From Scatosoma sp045588185 (GTDB lineage: Bacteria; Bacillota; Clostridia; Christensenellales; Borkfalkiaceae), in contig JAZNDR010000038.1 of assembly GCA_045588185.1 (NCBI GenBank), forward strand, positions 15,640-79,639: DNA of 64,000 bases, in the 5' to 3' direction. Below the pieces are notes generated by a model. The model saw only the letters and a program-made list of their open reading frames with translations, searched no databases and was not told where the DNA came from. Shown here piece by piece: positions 43,280-51,811 of the stretch (its first letter is position 1; each line of letters begins with the position of its first letter). A program made the translations under genes and the position numbers.

Positions 43280-44518
43280 ATGGTTTTTGAAAAGAGATAC
43301 GAAAACGGGCTTCGGCTCGTAGTGAAAAGAATGGAAGGCTTGATGTCGGTTACGATGGGGATTCTCGTCGGTACGGGCGCAAGCGCAGAAACAGACAAGG
43401 AAGACGGTATTTCGCACTTTATCGAGCATATGCAGTTCAAGGGAACGAAGAAACGCAACGCCTTCGAGGTGTCCGACGCGTTCGACCGTTTGGGTGCGCA
43501 GGTCAATGCCTTTACGGGTAAAGACCTTACCTGCTATTATTCCAAATGTACTTCCGACCACACGGCGGAATGTTTTGAAATATTATCCGACCTTTTCTTA
43601 AATTCCACCTTTCCCGAAGAGGAAATGGAACGGGAAAAGGGAGTAGTTTGCGAAGAAATCTCTATGAACGAGGACGCGCCCGAGGATTTATGTTTAGACT
43701 TGCTTGCCCGCGCGTTTTACGGGAAAGAGAATTACGGCAGAAACATTCTAGGCACGGCAAAGAACGTAAAGGGCTTTACCGTAGCGGATATTCTTGCTTA
43801 TAAAAAAGCGCGTTATTGCCCCGAAAATATCGTTATTTCCTTTGCGGGTGCAATCGACAGTGCCACGGCGCAAGCACTCGTGGAAGAATATTTCGGCACT
43901 TTAACGCAGGGGAAATTTGAAAAGCGAGAACCCAAGCTTACCTTTGCAGGCGAAAGCCTTGTGAAAAAGAAGCCCGTAGAGCAAATGCATATCGCCCTTG
44001 CGTATCCCGCCGTTGCCCGTGCGCATGAATTAGAAGACGCAGTCGGGGCAGTAAACGGTATTTTGGGCGGAACAATGAGTTCACGGCTTTTCCAAGAAGT
44101 GCGCGAAAAACGCGGACTTGCCTATTCCGTATATTCCTACGTTTCTTCGTATGCGGAGTGCGGTTCGCAAATCATTTACGCGGGCGTAAATCCCGCGCAA
44201 AAGCAACAAGCTTACGAGGCGATTTGCGAAGTGATAAAAGATATGAAGAAGAACGGGGTTACGGAAGAGGAGTTTTTGCGTAGCCGAGAGCAGATAAAAT
44301 CGGGAATGTTTTTCAGTAACGAAAGTACGAATTCTCAAATGCTTCTTTACGGAAAGTATATGCTGTATTTTGATAAGATTTTCAATTTTGAGGAACGCTT
44401 AAAGAAAATCAACGCAATGACGCGGGATACGGCGATGAGTGCAATTGAAACCATGTTCGACGAAAGGTATAAAGCCATTGCGCTCATCGGTAATACGAGT
44501 AAAAAACTCGAATTATAA
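43280..44518 (+). CDS. M16-family zinc peptidase
   Basis: This 412-residue protein is of the processing-peptidase-like M16 group. The inverted zinc motif HFIEH is at about residues 50-54 and the distant glutamate lies in VVCEEISMNED. The second half is the inactive partner-like domain. ATG 43280 is preferred to TTG 43265 because GAAAGGA precedes it. In Bacillota this family member often sits near tex, dut or sporulation genes and is cytoplasmic; substrate unknown. Confidence 0.92.
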   Translation: MVFEKRYENGLRLVVKRMEGLMSVTMGILVGTGASAETDKEDGISHFIEHMQFKGTKKRNAFEVSDAFDRLGAQVNAFTGKDLTCYYSKCTSDHTAECFEILSDLFLNSTFPEEEMEREKGVVCEEISMNEDAPEDLCLDLLARAFYGKENYGRNILGTAKNVKGFTVADILAYKKARYCPENIVISFAGAIDSATAQALVEEYFGTLTQGKFEKREPKLTFAGESLVKKKPVEQMHIALAYPAVARAHELEDAVGAVNGILGGTMSSRLFQEVREKRGLAYSVYSYVSSYAECGSQIIYAGVNPAQKQQAYEAICEVIKDMKKNGVTEEEFLRSREQIKSGMFFSNESTNSQMLLYGKYMLYFDKIFNFEERLKKINAMTRDTAMSAIETMFDERYKAIALIGNTSKKLEL

Positions 44519-44522
44519 AATT

Positions 44523-45008
44523 ATGGAAACGAAGGAAGAAAGAAAAATCGGTTTTGCGCCCGTCTTTGATAAAAACAGTAAAGTATTGATATTAGGAAGT
44601 TTCCCGTCGGTTAAAAGCCGTCAAATCGAATTTTACTACGGAAACAAACAAAACCGTTTTTGGAAAATGCTTTGCGGATATTTTAAAGAGGCTATTCCCG
44701 AGAGTACGCAAGGCAAAAAGGAATTTTTATACCGCCATGGTATTGCGCTTTGGGATATAGCCGTTTCTTGCGAGATAGAAGGCTCGTCGGACGCCTCGTT
44801 AAAAAATGCGGAACTTGCCGATTTAAAAACGGTACTCGATAGAGCCGATATTCAAAAGATACTTTTAAACGGAACGCTTGCATACCGACTGTTTATGACG
44901 GCGTATGAAAATATCGGGATACCGTATGAAAAAATGACGTCTACGAGTCCCGCAAACCCGAGATACGACGAGGCGGTATGGCGGAGGGCATTAGATGAAA
45001 TATTCTGA
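44523..45008 (+). CDS. DNA-deoxyinosine (hypoxanthine) glycosylase, UDG superfamily
   Basis: This 161-residue protein has ILGSFPSVKSR and the following YYGNKQNRFWKML, the pattern of the hypoxanthine-DNA glycosylase branch of the uracil glycosylase superfamily. The C-terminal TSTSPANPRYD is the second conserved motif. It removes deaminated purines. No good ribosome site is visible; the start is 4 nt after the M16 stop, so reinitiation is likely. Its end overlaps the next repair gene by 14 nt. Confidence 0.88.
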   Translation: METKEERKIGFAPVFDKNSKVLILGSFPSVKSRQIEFYYGNKQNRFWKMLCGYFKEAIPESTQGKKEFLYRHGIALWDIAVSCEIEGSSDASLKNAELADLKTVLDRADIQKILLNGTLAYRLFMTAYENIGIPYEKMTSTSPANPRYDEAVWRRALDEIF

Positions 45009-45675
45009 CTTATTATCCCGTTTAAACGAGTATAAAGAAACAACATTTGCTTCTTTTCAGCGTAAGCTTATTCCCACAAATCAGACAATTTTAGGGGTAC
45101 GCACACCGATAATGCGGAGGATAGCCAAAGAGTACACGGGTTCTCTTGATGAATTGCTTGCTTTTCCCGACGAATATTTTGAAGTTACCTTTATCAAACT
45201 GACCGTCGTTTCTGCCTTGCCATACGAAGATTTCGTGAAACATGTGGAGCGTTGTGTTGCTTTGATAGATAATTGGGCGACCTGCGATTGTTTTAAAACG
45301 AAAGCGATAAAAAAGCATAAAGCCGAATTTTTACCTGTGCTTGAAAGGATATTTTCTCACGGCGGTGAATTTTTTGAACGCTATGCGCTTATAACGCTGT
45401 TGAGCGAGTATATTGAAGAGGAGTATTTGCTCACTATTGAAAGTTATATAACTCGTGCAGATACCAAATCGTACTATATACATATGGCAGTTGCTTGGCT
45501 AACCGCGGAAATACTTGTAAAACACTATGAATACGGCGTTCGTCTTTTAAAGAAAGGGGTTTTAGATATTAAAACGCACAACAAAGCGATACAAAAAGCC
45601 ACTGAAAGTTATCGCCTCACAAACGAAAGAAAAGCGTATTTACGCTCTTTGAAAATAAAAAAACATATAGGATAG
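44995..45675 (+). CDS. DNA alkylation repair protein, AlkD-like
   Basis: This 226-residue HEAT-repeat-like glycosylase family member removes bulky or positively charged alkylated bases. Diagnostic are LGVRTPIMRRIAKE near the start and DNWATCDCF near residue 90, where the aspartate and tryptophan form the active groove. GGAGGG lies upstream of the ATG, inside the preceding glycosylase gene. The two form a small repair pair. Confidence 0.92.
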   Translation: MKYSDLLSRLNEYKETTFASFQRKLIPTNQTILGVRTPIMRRIAKEYTGSLDELLAFPDEYFEVTFIKLTVVSALPYEDFVKHVERCVALIDNWATCDCFKTKAIKKHKAEFLPVLERIFSHGGEFFERYALITLLSEYIEEEYLLTIESYITRADTKSYYIHMAVAWLTAEILVKHYEYGVRLLKKGVLDIKTHNKAIQKATESYRLTNERKAYLRSLKIKKHIG

Positions 45676-45678
45676 AAA

Positions 45679-47856
45679 ATGAACATTTTACAAACGATTA
45701 CGGAAGAATTCCATTTACAGGCTGCGCACGCAAAAAATATTATCGCATTATTAGACGAGGGGAACACCGTGCCCTTTATCGCTCGATACCGTAAGGAAAT
45801 GACGGGTAGCTGCGACGATCAGGTGCTTCGTGAATTAAACGATAGATTGACCTATTTACGCAATTTAGAAAAACGGAAAGAAGAGGTGAGCGCGTCTATA
45901 ACCGAGCAAGGCAAAATGACGGACGAAATCACGACTTTGCTTGCGAGCGCGGTTACTTTGACGGAAGTGGAGGATATCTACCGTCCCTATAAACAAAAAC
46001 GCAAAACGCGCGCGTCCGTTGCGATTGCCAAGGGCTTACAGCCGTTTGCAGAAAAAATATTAGAACAAGACAAATCGTTGGATATTAAAGCGGAAGCGGA
46101 AAAATATCTTTCCGACGAGGTAACAACGGCGCAAGAAGCCATCGACGGCGCAAGGGATATTATTGCGGAAATCGTATCCGACGACGCGGCTACACGGAAA
46201 AAACTGCGTAATTACTTCTTCCGCCACGGCGAAATTACCTCGGCTTACGCCAAGGGAAAGGCAGAAGCCGACGAAACGAAAATATATGAAATGTATGCAA
46301 AATACAGCGAGCCCGTCGGCGAGATAAAAGGTCATCGTGTGCTTGCGCTCAATCGCGGGGAAAAGGAAGAATTTTTAAAGGTTTCCATAACCGTCGATAC
46401 CGAGCTGGCAAAGCGCATTACGGCGGCAAATTTCTTAAAGGACGGAGGCGAAAGCTCGAAGCTTGTGCGTGAGGCGGCGGAAGACAGCTATGATAGATTG
46501 ATTGCTCCCTCGGTAGAACGCGAAGTTCGAACGCAGCTTTTCGAGGACGCCAGCGAACAGGCAATAAAGACCTTTGAGCTCAATTTAAAACCGCTTTTAA
46601 TGCAACCGCCCGTTAAAGATAAAATCACGATGGGTTGGGACCCTGCTTTCCGCACGGGTTGCAAAATTTGCGTGGTAGACGGTACGGGCAAGGTGCTCGA
46701 TAAAACGGTGGTATTCCCTACGCCCCCGCAAAATAAAACGGAAGAAGCGAAAACCGTTCTTAAAAAGCTTATCGCAAAACACGGCGTGGAAGTCATTTCC
46801 TGCGGTAACGGAACGGCGAGTAAGGAAAGCGAAATCTTTATCGTGGAATTGATTAAAGAAATTAAGGCGGAAACGGGCAGAGAGGTCGCGTACGTGATTG
46901 TAAACGAGGCGGGCGCAAGCGTGTATTCTGCCAGCCCGCTCGGCGCGGAAGAATTCCCCGATTACGACGTTACGGCAAGAAGTGCCGTTTCAATTGCGCG
47001 CCGTTTGCAAGACCCGCTTGCAGAATTGATTAAAATTGACCCGAAATCCATAGGCGTTGGACAATACCAACACGATATGAACGAAAAACGGCTTGACGGC
47101 GCGCTTGCAGGCGTATTGGAAGATTGCGTAAACAGCGTGGGCGTAGACCTAAATACTGCCAGCGTTTCGCTGTTAAAATACGTCGCAGGGCTCAATGTTT
47201 CCGTGGCAAAGAATATCGTTGCGTACCGTGAGGAACACGGTAGATTTCAATCGCGAAAGCAGCTTTTAAAAGTCCCCAAATTGGGCGAAAAAGCGTATAC
47301 GCAATGCGCGGGCTTCCTGCGTATCGACGGCGGTGAAAACGTATTCGATAATACGGCGGTGCACCCCGAAAGCTACGCGAAAGCGGAAAAACTGCTTGGT
47401 TTGTTTTCGTATACGAAAGAGGACGTGCGTGCGCGAAGAATTGCGGATTTGCGTCAAAAACTCAAAGTGTACGGGGAAGAGAAAGCCGCAAAAGAAACCA
47501 GTTTGGATAGGGAAACGCTTTCCGATATAGTAACCGAGCTTATGAAGCCGGGGCGGGATATCCGCGAGAGTCTGCCCGCGCCCATTTTAAGAAAAGATTT
47601 GTTAAGTATTGCCGACTTAAAAGCGGGAATGGAACTGACGGGCACGGTACGGAACGTAGTGGACTTCGGCGCGTTTATTGACATCGGCGTACATCAGGAC
47701 GGCTTGGTGCACATTTCCGAAATTACGGAAAAATACATTCGCCACCCGTCGGAAGCGTTGAAGGTCGGGCAGGTCGTAACGGTTAGAATAAAAGAGGTCG
47801 ATTTGAAAAAGAACCGTATTGCTTTGACGATGAAAAAACGCAAAACGGATAATTAG
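45679..47856 (+). CDS. tex: Tex-family RNA-binding transcription accessory protein
   Basis: This 725-residue protein has the N-terminal helical part (VPFIARYRKEMTG), a YqgF/RNase H-like domain (ITMGWDPAFRTGCKICVVD near 310), helix-hairpin-helix motifs (LNTASVSLLKYVAGL near 495) and a C-terminal S1 domain (GTVRNVVDFGAFIDIGVHQDGLVHIS). All domains of Tex are present and its length is normal. It starts 3 nt after the AlkD-like gene. Confidence 0.97.
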   Translation: MNILQTITEEFHLQAAHAKNIIALLDEGNTVPFIARYRKEMTGSCDDQVLRELNDRLTYLRNLEKRKEEVSASITEQGKMTDEITTLLASAVTLTEVEDIYRPYKQKRKTRASVAIAKGLQPFAEKILEQDKSLDIKAEAEKYLSDEVTTAQEAIDGARDIIAEIVSDDAATRKKLRNYFFRHGEITSAYAKGKAEADETKIYEMYAKYSEPVGEIKGHRVLALNRGEKEEFLKVSITVDTELAKRITAANFLKDGGESSKLVREAAEDSYDRLIAPSVEREVRTQLFEDASEQAIKTFELNLKPLLMQPPVKDKITMGWDPAFRTGCKICVVDGTGKVLDKTVVFPTPPQNKTEEAKTVLKKLIAKHGVEVISCGNGTASKESEIFIVELIKEIKAETGREVAYVIVNEAGASVYSASPLGAEEFPDYDVTARSAVSIARRLQDPLAELIKIDPKSIGVGQYQHDMNEKRLDGALAGVLEDCVNSVGVDLNTASVSLLKYVAGLNVSVAKNIVAYREEHGRFQSRKQLLKVPKLGEKAYTQCAGFLRIDGGENVFDNTAVHPESYAKAEKLLGLFSYTKEDVRARRIADLRQKLKVYGEEKAAKETSLDRETLSDIVTELMKPGRDIRESLPAPILRKDLLSIADLKAGMELTGTVRNVVDFGAFIDIGVHQDGLVHISEITEKYIRHPSEALKVGQVVTVRIKEVDLKKNRIALTMKKRKTDN

Positions 47857-47866
47857 TAAAAAATGC

Positions 47867-47895
47867 TTGACATTTGGGAATTATTGTATTAAAAT
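47867..47895 (+). promoter_or_regulatory. promoter of acpP
   Basis: Perfect TTGACA (47867-47872), 17-bp spacer, TAAAAT (47890-47895). Confidence 0.85.
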
Positions 47896-47940
47896 AATAA
47901 GGTAAGTTTTAAAAACTCAAAATCACGGAGGACATTTGAT

Positions 47941-48168
47941 ATGTTAGAGAAAATTCAGGCAATGCTTGCCGAAGCGCTCAATTTACCCTTGGAAAAGGTT
48001 GCGCCCGATGCAAAGATCGTTGACGATCTCGGTGCGGATTCCCTTGACGTTGTGGAACTTCTTAGCCGTCTTGAAGACGAATACGGTATTATGATTCCCG
48101 ATGACGAAGTGGAAAACCTCGTTACGGTTGCCGACGTTGCGAACACGCTTGATAAATTGGTGAAATAA
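47941..48168 (+). CDS. acpP: acyl carrier protein
   Basis: This 75-residue carrier holds fatty-acyl intermediates on a phosphopantetheine arm. The modification site is the serine in LGADSLDVVEL, near residue 36. It is a monocistronic gene with its own promoter and terminator, not within a fab cluster. The ribosome site is GGAGG. Confidence 0.97.
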   Translation: MLEKIQAMLAEALNLPLEKVAPDAKIVDDLGADSLDVVELLSRLEDEYGIMIPDDEVENLVTVADVANTLDKLVK

Positions 48169-48183
48169 TCGTTATGCGAAAAG

Positions 48184-48216
48184 AGAAAGGCTTGTACAAA
48201 CGAGCCTTTCTTTTTT
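48184..48216 (+). terminator. terminator after acpP
   Basis: AGAAAGGCT pairs with AGCCTTTCT, followed by a six-T run. Confidence 0.9.
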
Positions 48217-48256
48217 ATTTTTCGTTGGATTGTTGATTATTTACTCGTTGAAACGA

Positions 48257-48285
48257 TTGCTTAAAAAAATTTTATATGGTATAAT
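48257..48285 (+). promoter_or_regulatory. promoter of the ABC-F gene
   Basis: TTGCTT (48257-48262), a 17-bp spacer, perfect TATAAT (48280-48285). Confidence 0.8.
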
Positions 48286-48316
48286 TTTCAAGTAGAATAA
48301 ATTTTGAGGTATAGAA

Positions 48317-49891
48317 ATGTTACAAGTAACGGGTGTTTCTCTGCAATACGGCAGTAAAAAATTGTTTGAGGACGTTAATTTAAAATTCACGAAAGGAAAT
48401 TGCTACGGTATCATCGGCGCAAACGGCGCAGGCAAATCCACCTTCTTAAAGGTTCTTTCGGGGGAAATCGAACCGCAAAAGGGCTTCGTGTCGTTGGATA
48501 AAAACGAGCGTATGTCGGTTTTACAGCAAAACCAAAATATGTACGACAACGAAACGGTGCTCCGTACCGTTATGCTCGGCTATAAACGCCTCGTTGAAAT
48601 CATGGACGAAAAGGATGCACTGTATGCAAGCCCCGATTTTTCCGAAGAAGACGGTATCCGCGCGGCGGAGCTTGAAAGCGAGTTCGCCGAAATGAACGGC
48701 TACGACGCCGAATATCAGGCAGGACAGCTCCTTAACGCGCTCGAAATAGACGAAAGCTTGCATTACGCGCTTATGAGTGAGCTTGACGCGAAACAAAAAG
48801 TCCGCGTTTTGTTGGCGCAGGCGTTATTCGGCGACCCCGACGTTTTGCTTTTGGACGAGCCTACGAATAACCTTGACATTAAAACGGTAAGATGGTTGGA
48901 AAACTATTTAATGGATTTTGAAAATACGATTATCATCGTATCCCACAACCGTCACTTCCTTAATAAGGTATGTACGAATATCTGCGACGTGGATTTCGGT
49001 AAAATCAATATGTACGTCGGCAACTACGATTTCTGGTATCAAACGAGCCAACTGCTTGCCCGTCAGCAAAAGGAACAAAACAAAAAGGCGGAACAACGCG
49101 CAAAAGAATTGCAGGAATTTATCGCACGCTTTGCGGCGAACGCTTCCAAATCCCGTCAGGCAACTTCTCGTAAAAAAGAACTTGAAAAGCTTACTATTAA
49201 CGATTTTAAGCCGTCCTTGCGTAAATATCCCTATATCGATTTCAAATTTGAAAAGGATATCGGGAACGATATTTTAATCGTAGAGGACCTCACGAAAGAG
49301 GGGTATTTTAAAAATCTTTCCTTTACCGTTCAAAGAAACGAAAAAATCGGTATCGTATCGGATAAAAGCACCACGCTTACGATGCTTTACGATATTCTTA
49401 TCGGCAAGGAACAGCCCGACAACGGTACGGTTAAATGGGGTAAGACGATTTCCGTTTCCTACTTCCCGCAAAATAATAACGAATTTTTCCAAAACTGCGA
49501 ATTGAACCTCGTAGAATGGCTTTCGCAATTTTCTTCCGACCATTACGAGGAATATTTACGCGGTTGGCTGGGCAGAATGTTATTCTCGGGCGAAGAAGCA
49601 CTGAAAAAAGCAAAAGTCCTTTCCGGCGGCGAAAAGGTACGCTGTATGCTTGCCAAAATGATGCTGGAAGGCAGTAATTTCCTTATTTTCGACGAGCCGA
49701 CCAACCACCTCGACCTGGAATCCATTACAGCACTTAACAACGGTTTAAGCAACTATCGCGGTTGTATGCTCCTTACTTCGCACGACCAAGAATTGATGAA
49801 CACCGTTGCCAACCGTATTATTGAAATTAACGAAACAAAAACTTATGATCGTCAAGTTACTTACGACGAATATATTGATGAAACTACCTGA
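48317..49891 (+). CDS. ABC-F family ATPase with degenerate second nucleotide site
   Basis: This 524-residue soluble protein has two ABC domains and no membrane part, as in ribosome-acting ABC-F proteins; it is closest to the YbiT-like group. The first domain is complete: Walker A IGANGAGKST, Walker B VLLLDEPTNNLD. A linker (about residues 240-300) joins the second, whose Walker A region reads IGIVSDKSTTLTML and lacks the GxxGxGK[ST] pattern. The second signature (LSGGEKVRC) and Walker B (FLIFDEPTNHLD) are intact. It probably modulates translation; resistance function is not indicated. It has its own promoter. Confidence 0.93.
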   Translation: MLQVTGVSLQYGSKKLFEDVNLKFTKGNCYGIIGANGAGKSTFLKVLSGEIEPQKGFVSLDKNERMSVLQQNQNMYDNETVLRTVMLGYKRLVEIMDEKDALYASPDFSEEDGIRAAELESEFAEMNGYDAEYQAGQLLNALEIDESLHYALMSELDAKQKVRVLLAQALFGDPDVLLLDEPTNNLDIKTVRWLENYLMDFENTIIIVSHNRHFLNKVCTNICDVDFGKINMYVGNYDFWYQTSQLLARQQKEQNKKAEQRAKELQEFIARFAANASKSRQATSRKKELEKLTINDFKPSLRKYPYIDFKFEKDIGNDILIVEDLTKEGYFKNLSFTVQRNEKIGIVSDKSTTLTMLYDILIGKEQPDNGTVKWGKTISVSYFPQNNNEFFQNCELNLVEWLSQFSSDHYEEYLRGWLGRMLFSGEEALKKAKVLSGGEKVRCMLAKMMLEGSNFLIFDEPTNHLDLESITALNNGLSNYRGCMLLTSHDQELMNTVANRIIEINETKTYDRQVTYDEYIDETT

Positions 49892-49902
49892 TAAAAGGTG
49901 TT

Positions 49903-49939
49903 TTCGACAAATTTCGACACACTTCTACATTATTGGACA
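49903..49939 (+). promoter_or_regulatory. array of four 0A-type boxes upstream of spo0A
   Basis: TTCGACA at 49903 and 49913, TTCTACA at 49923 and TTGGACA at 49933 are spaced by exactly 10 bp. The first two match the Spo0A box (TTCGACA, reverse TGTCGAA) perfectly; the others differ by one base each. The array lies 60 bp upstream of the spo0A -35. Confidence 0.75.
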
Positions 49940-49998
49940 CTAATTTCAAATAATAAAGTAATTATTTAAAAAATACAAAAAATATTGCAAAAAATTGC

Positions 49999-50027
49999 TT
50001 TACAGATCGCGATTTTTGTTATATAAT
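49999..50027 (+). promoter_or_regulatory. promoter of spo0A homologue
   Basis: TTTACA (49999-50004), 17-bp spacer, TATAAT (50022-50027), about 55 nt before the start codon. Confidence 0.85.
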
Positions 50028-50082
50028 GTTTTTATAACCACTGAGGTGACAAAAATATTATAACAAAAGGAGCGATTTTTTT

Positions 50083-50844
50083 ATGAAATCAAAATCAGTA
50101 ATTTTACTGGAATCGAATGCAGCGGTATTAGGGCAATTAGAAACGGCGTTAAGGGAAAGCAATGATTTTACACTTTTGCATGCAGGGGACGACGGGGATA
50201 AGGGCATAAGCGTATTATTGAACGAAAAGCCCGATCTTGTAATCGTAGGGACGTTTATTAAAGGCACGGACGGCTTTGGCGTGATTCGAACCACGCGCAA
50301 GACTTGGCCTGATACGAAAATCGTTGCGGTAGGTATGCCGAACGACGAATTGATTGAAAGGGCGTTGGCGGAGGGGGTTTCCTATTATCTTGTGAAACCG
50401 TTTTCCGTACCGAACGCAATCGAGCGTTTCCGAGAAATTGTAAAGGATAAAGCGGAGCATATACAAGAAAGCGCCGTCAACAAACGCAGACCTGTAACCG
50501 TGGAAGAAAAGATTAGTGAAATTTTTATATCTATCGGGATTCCGCCGCATATAAAAGGATACGGATATTTGCGCGAGGGGATTAAAATGACGATTGAGCG
50601 TCCGTACGTAATAAATAGCGTTACGAAAGAGCTTTATCCGTCTATTGCCAAGAAATTTTCCACTTCGGCAAGTAAGGTCGAACGCGCCATTCGGCACGCC
50701 ATAGAGGTCGCTTGGAACAGAGGTCTTATCGACGCAATTAACGCCATTTTCGGCGCAAGAATTTATTTGGGTACGGAGAAGCCCACGAACAGTGAATTTA
50801 TCGCGCTCGTTGCCGATAAACTGATTTTAGAGAGTATGGTGTAA
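50083..50844 (+). CDS. spo0A: Spo0A-like regulator with degenerate receiver domain
   Basis: This 253-residue protein has an N-terminal receiver-like domain (to about 120) and a C-terminal Spo0A DNA-binding domain. The latter is well kept: KGYGYLREGIKMTIE, TKELYPSIAKKF and ASKVERAIRHAIEVAWNRG. In the receiver, the strand that normally ends with the phosphorylated aspartate reads KPDLVIVGTF, with glycine in its place. The acidic pair near residue 10 is reduced to one glutamate (ILLESN). The lysine of the KP motif remains (LVKPFS). The protein is therefore unlikely to be switched by phosphorelay. 0A-type boxes upstream suggest self-regulation. Ribosome site AAAGGAG. Confidence 0.93.
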   Translation: MKSKSVILLESNAAVLGQLETALRESNDFTLLHAGDDGDKGISVLLNEKPDLVIVGTFIKGTDGFGVIRTTRKTWPDTKIVAVGMPNDELIERALAEGVSYYLVKPFSVPNAIERFREIVKDKAEHIQESAVNKRRPVTVEEKISEIFISIGIPPHIKGYGYLREGIKMTIERPYVINSVTKELYPSIAKKFSTSASKVERAIRHAIEVAWNRGLIDAINAIFGARIYLGTEKPTNSEFIALVADKLILESMV

Positions 50845-50859
50845 AGCCGCAATACATAA

Positions 50860-50902
50860 AACGTAAGTATCCCCCCACTTTTAGTGGGGGGATACTTACG
50901 TT
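50860..50902. terminator. perfect 20-bp hairpin between convergent genes
   Basis: Arms 50860-50879 and 50883-50902 are perfectly complementary with a TTT loop and a six-C/six-G block in the middle. It separates spo0A from the convergent transporter gene. It lacks a real T tract on either side, so it may act as a pausing or mRNA-stabilising structure as well. Confidence 0.75.
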
Positions 50903-50909
50903 ATCTATC

Positions 50910-51623
50910 TTACTTGTCTTTTTTGTCTTCGGTTGCATTTACTGGGTTGTTCGACCAAGTGCGGAACAGGGACAAAATAGGCAGGATTACACCGCCGAGA
51001 ATATTGCCCGCCACGCAGACCAACAAATAAAGCACCGCTTTGCCCGAAAAGCCTAAAAAGAAGAAGTACAGCGTGTTCGCGACCGAGTGATCGAATCCGC
51101 AAAAGGCAAATACGACGATCGGGAACATAACCCCTACGGTAGTGGAAAGTCCTTTGCGGGGCGCGTAATTGACTGCGCCTATCGAAAGGGTTATCAAAAA
51201 TCCGCAAAGGATAGAAGAAGAAAGCGCTTTCAAGCCCCAAAGCTCCGCGTTGAGCTTTACGGACATCATTTGTTGCGCCTGCGGTACTACGCTGTCAGCC
51301 AAGGGGGAATAGTAAACGAGCAGGGCGGTAAAGAGAACGCCGAGCATATTCCCTAAAAAGCAAACGGGCAGTTTCCATAAATTCTTTGCACCCATTTCGG
51401 GAATATCGGAAATCAAGCCGGTAAACAGCTTCATTTCAAACATAACGATCGCAAGGATACCCAGCGAGAAGAGCATTGAGCCGATGAGCTTGCCCCAAGT
51501 GCCGAACAGGTTAAGCGATAACAAAAACGCCGTACCGCCGATACCGATCATTACGCCCGAGCAAAAGGACATCAGGCAAAAGGACGCAAATTGTGCTTTG
51601 GTTAATTTTTCAAAAGATTTCAT
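50910..51623 (-). CDS. formate/nitrite transporter family channel
   Basis: This 237-residue integral membrane protein has six hydrophobic segments and FNT motifs: CSGVMIGIGG (near 20), CFLGNMLGV and the pore/Omega-loop-like GFDHSVANTLYFF near 180. FNT proteins carry formate, nitrite or hydrosulfide. In a fermenting anaerobe, formate is the likely cargo. ATG 51623 with AGAGG upstream is chosen over the ORF start 10 codons earlier. Confidence 0.93.
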   Translation of the reverse strand: MKSFEKLTKAQFASFCLMSFCSGVMIGIGGTAFLLSLNLFGTWGKLIGSMLFSLGILAIVMFEMKLFTGLISDIPEMGAKNLWKLPVCFLGNMLGVLFTALLVYYSPLADSVVPQAQQMMSVKLNAELWGLKALSSSILCGFLITLSIGAVNYAPRKGLSTTVGVMFPIVVFAFCGFDHSVANTLYFFFLGFSGKAVLYLLVCVAGNILGGVILPILSLFRTWSNNPVNATEDKKDK

Positions 51624-51666
51624 AATCGTGCCTCTTTGGTGCGGAATACGCAATCCACACCTATAT

Positions 51667-51695
51667 GATTATAATGCAAACGAAAAAAAATTGCA
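51667..51695 (-). promoter_or_regulatory. promoter of the FNT transporter gene
   Basis: On the minus strand TTGCAA (51690-51695), a 17-bp spacer and TATAAT (51667-51672). Confidence 0.82.
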
Positions 51696-51753
51696 AGCCA
51701 AAATCCAAATTTTTTATAAGAGTTTAGAAAAAAAATTAAGAAAAGAAAAATAC

Positions 51754-51782
51754 TTGCATTTTTTTTGTGAAACGGATATAAT
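51754..51782 (+). promoter_or_regulatory. promoter of glycerate kinase gene
   Basis: TTGCAT (51754-51759), 17-bp spacer, TATAAT (51777-51782), giving a short leader to ATG 51812. Confidence 0.82.
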
Positions 51783-51811
51783 GAAACAAAAGAAATTTCT
51801 TCGAGGTAACA

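Noticed and set aside
49274..49543. Frame problem or pseudogene in the ABC-F gene
   Set aside because: The reading frame is continuous and the second domain keeps signature and Walker B; only Walker A is altered.
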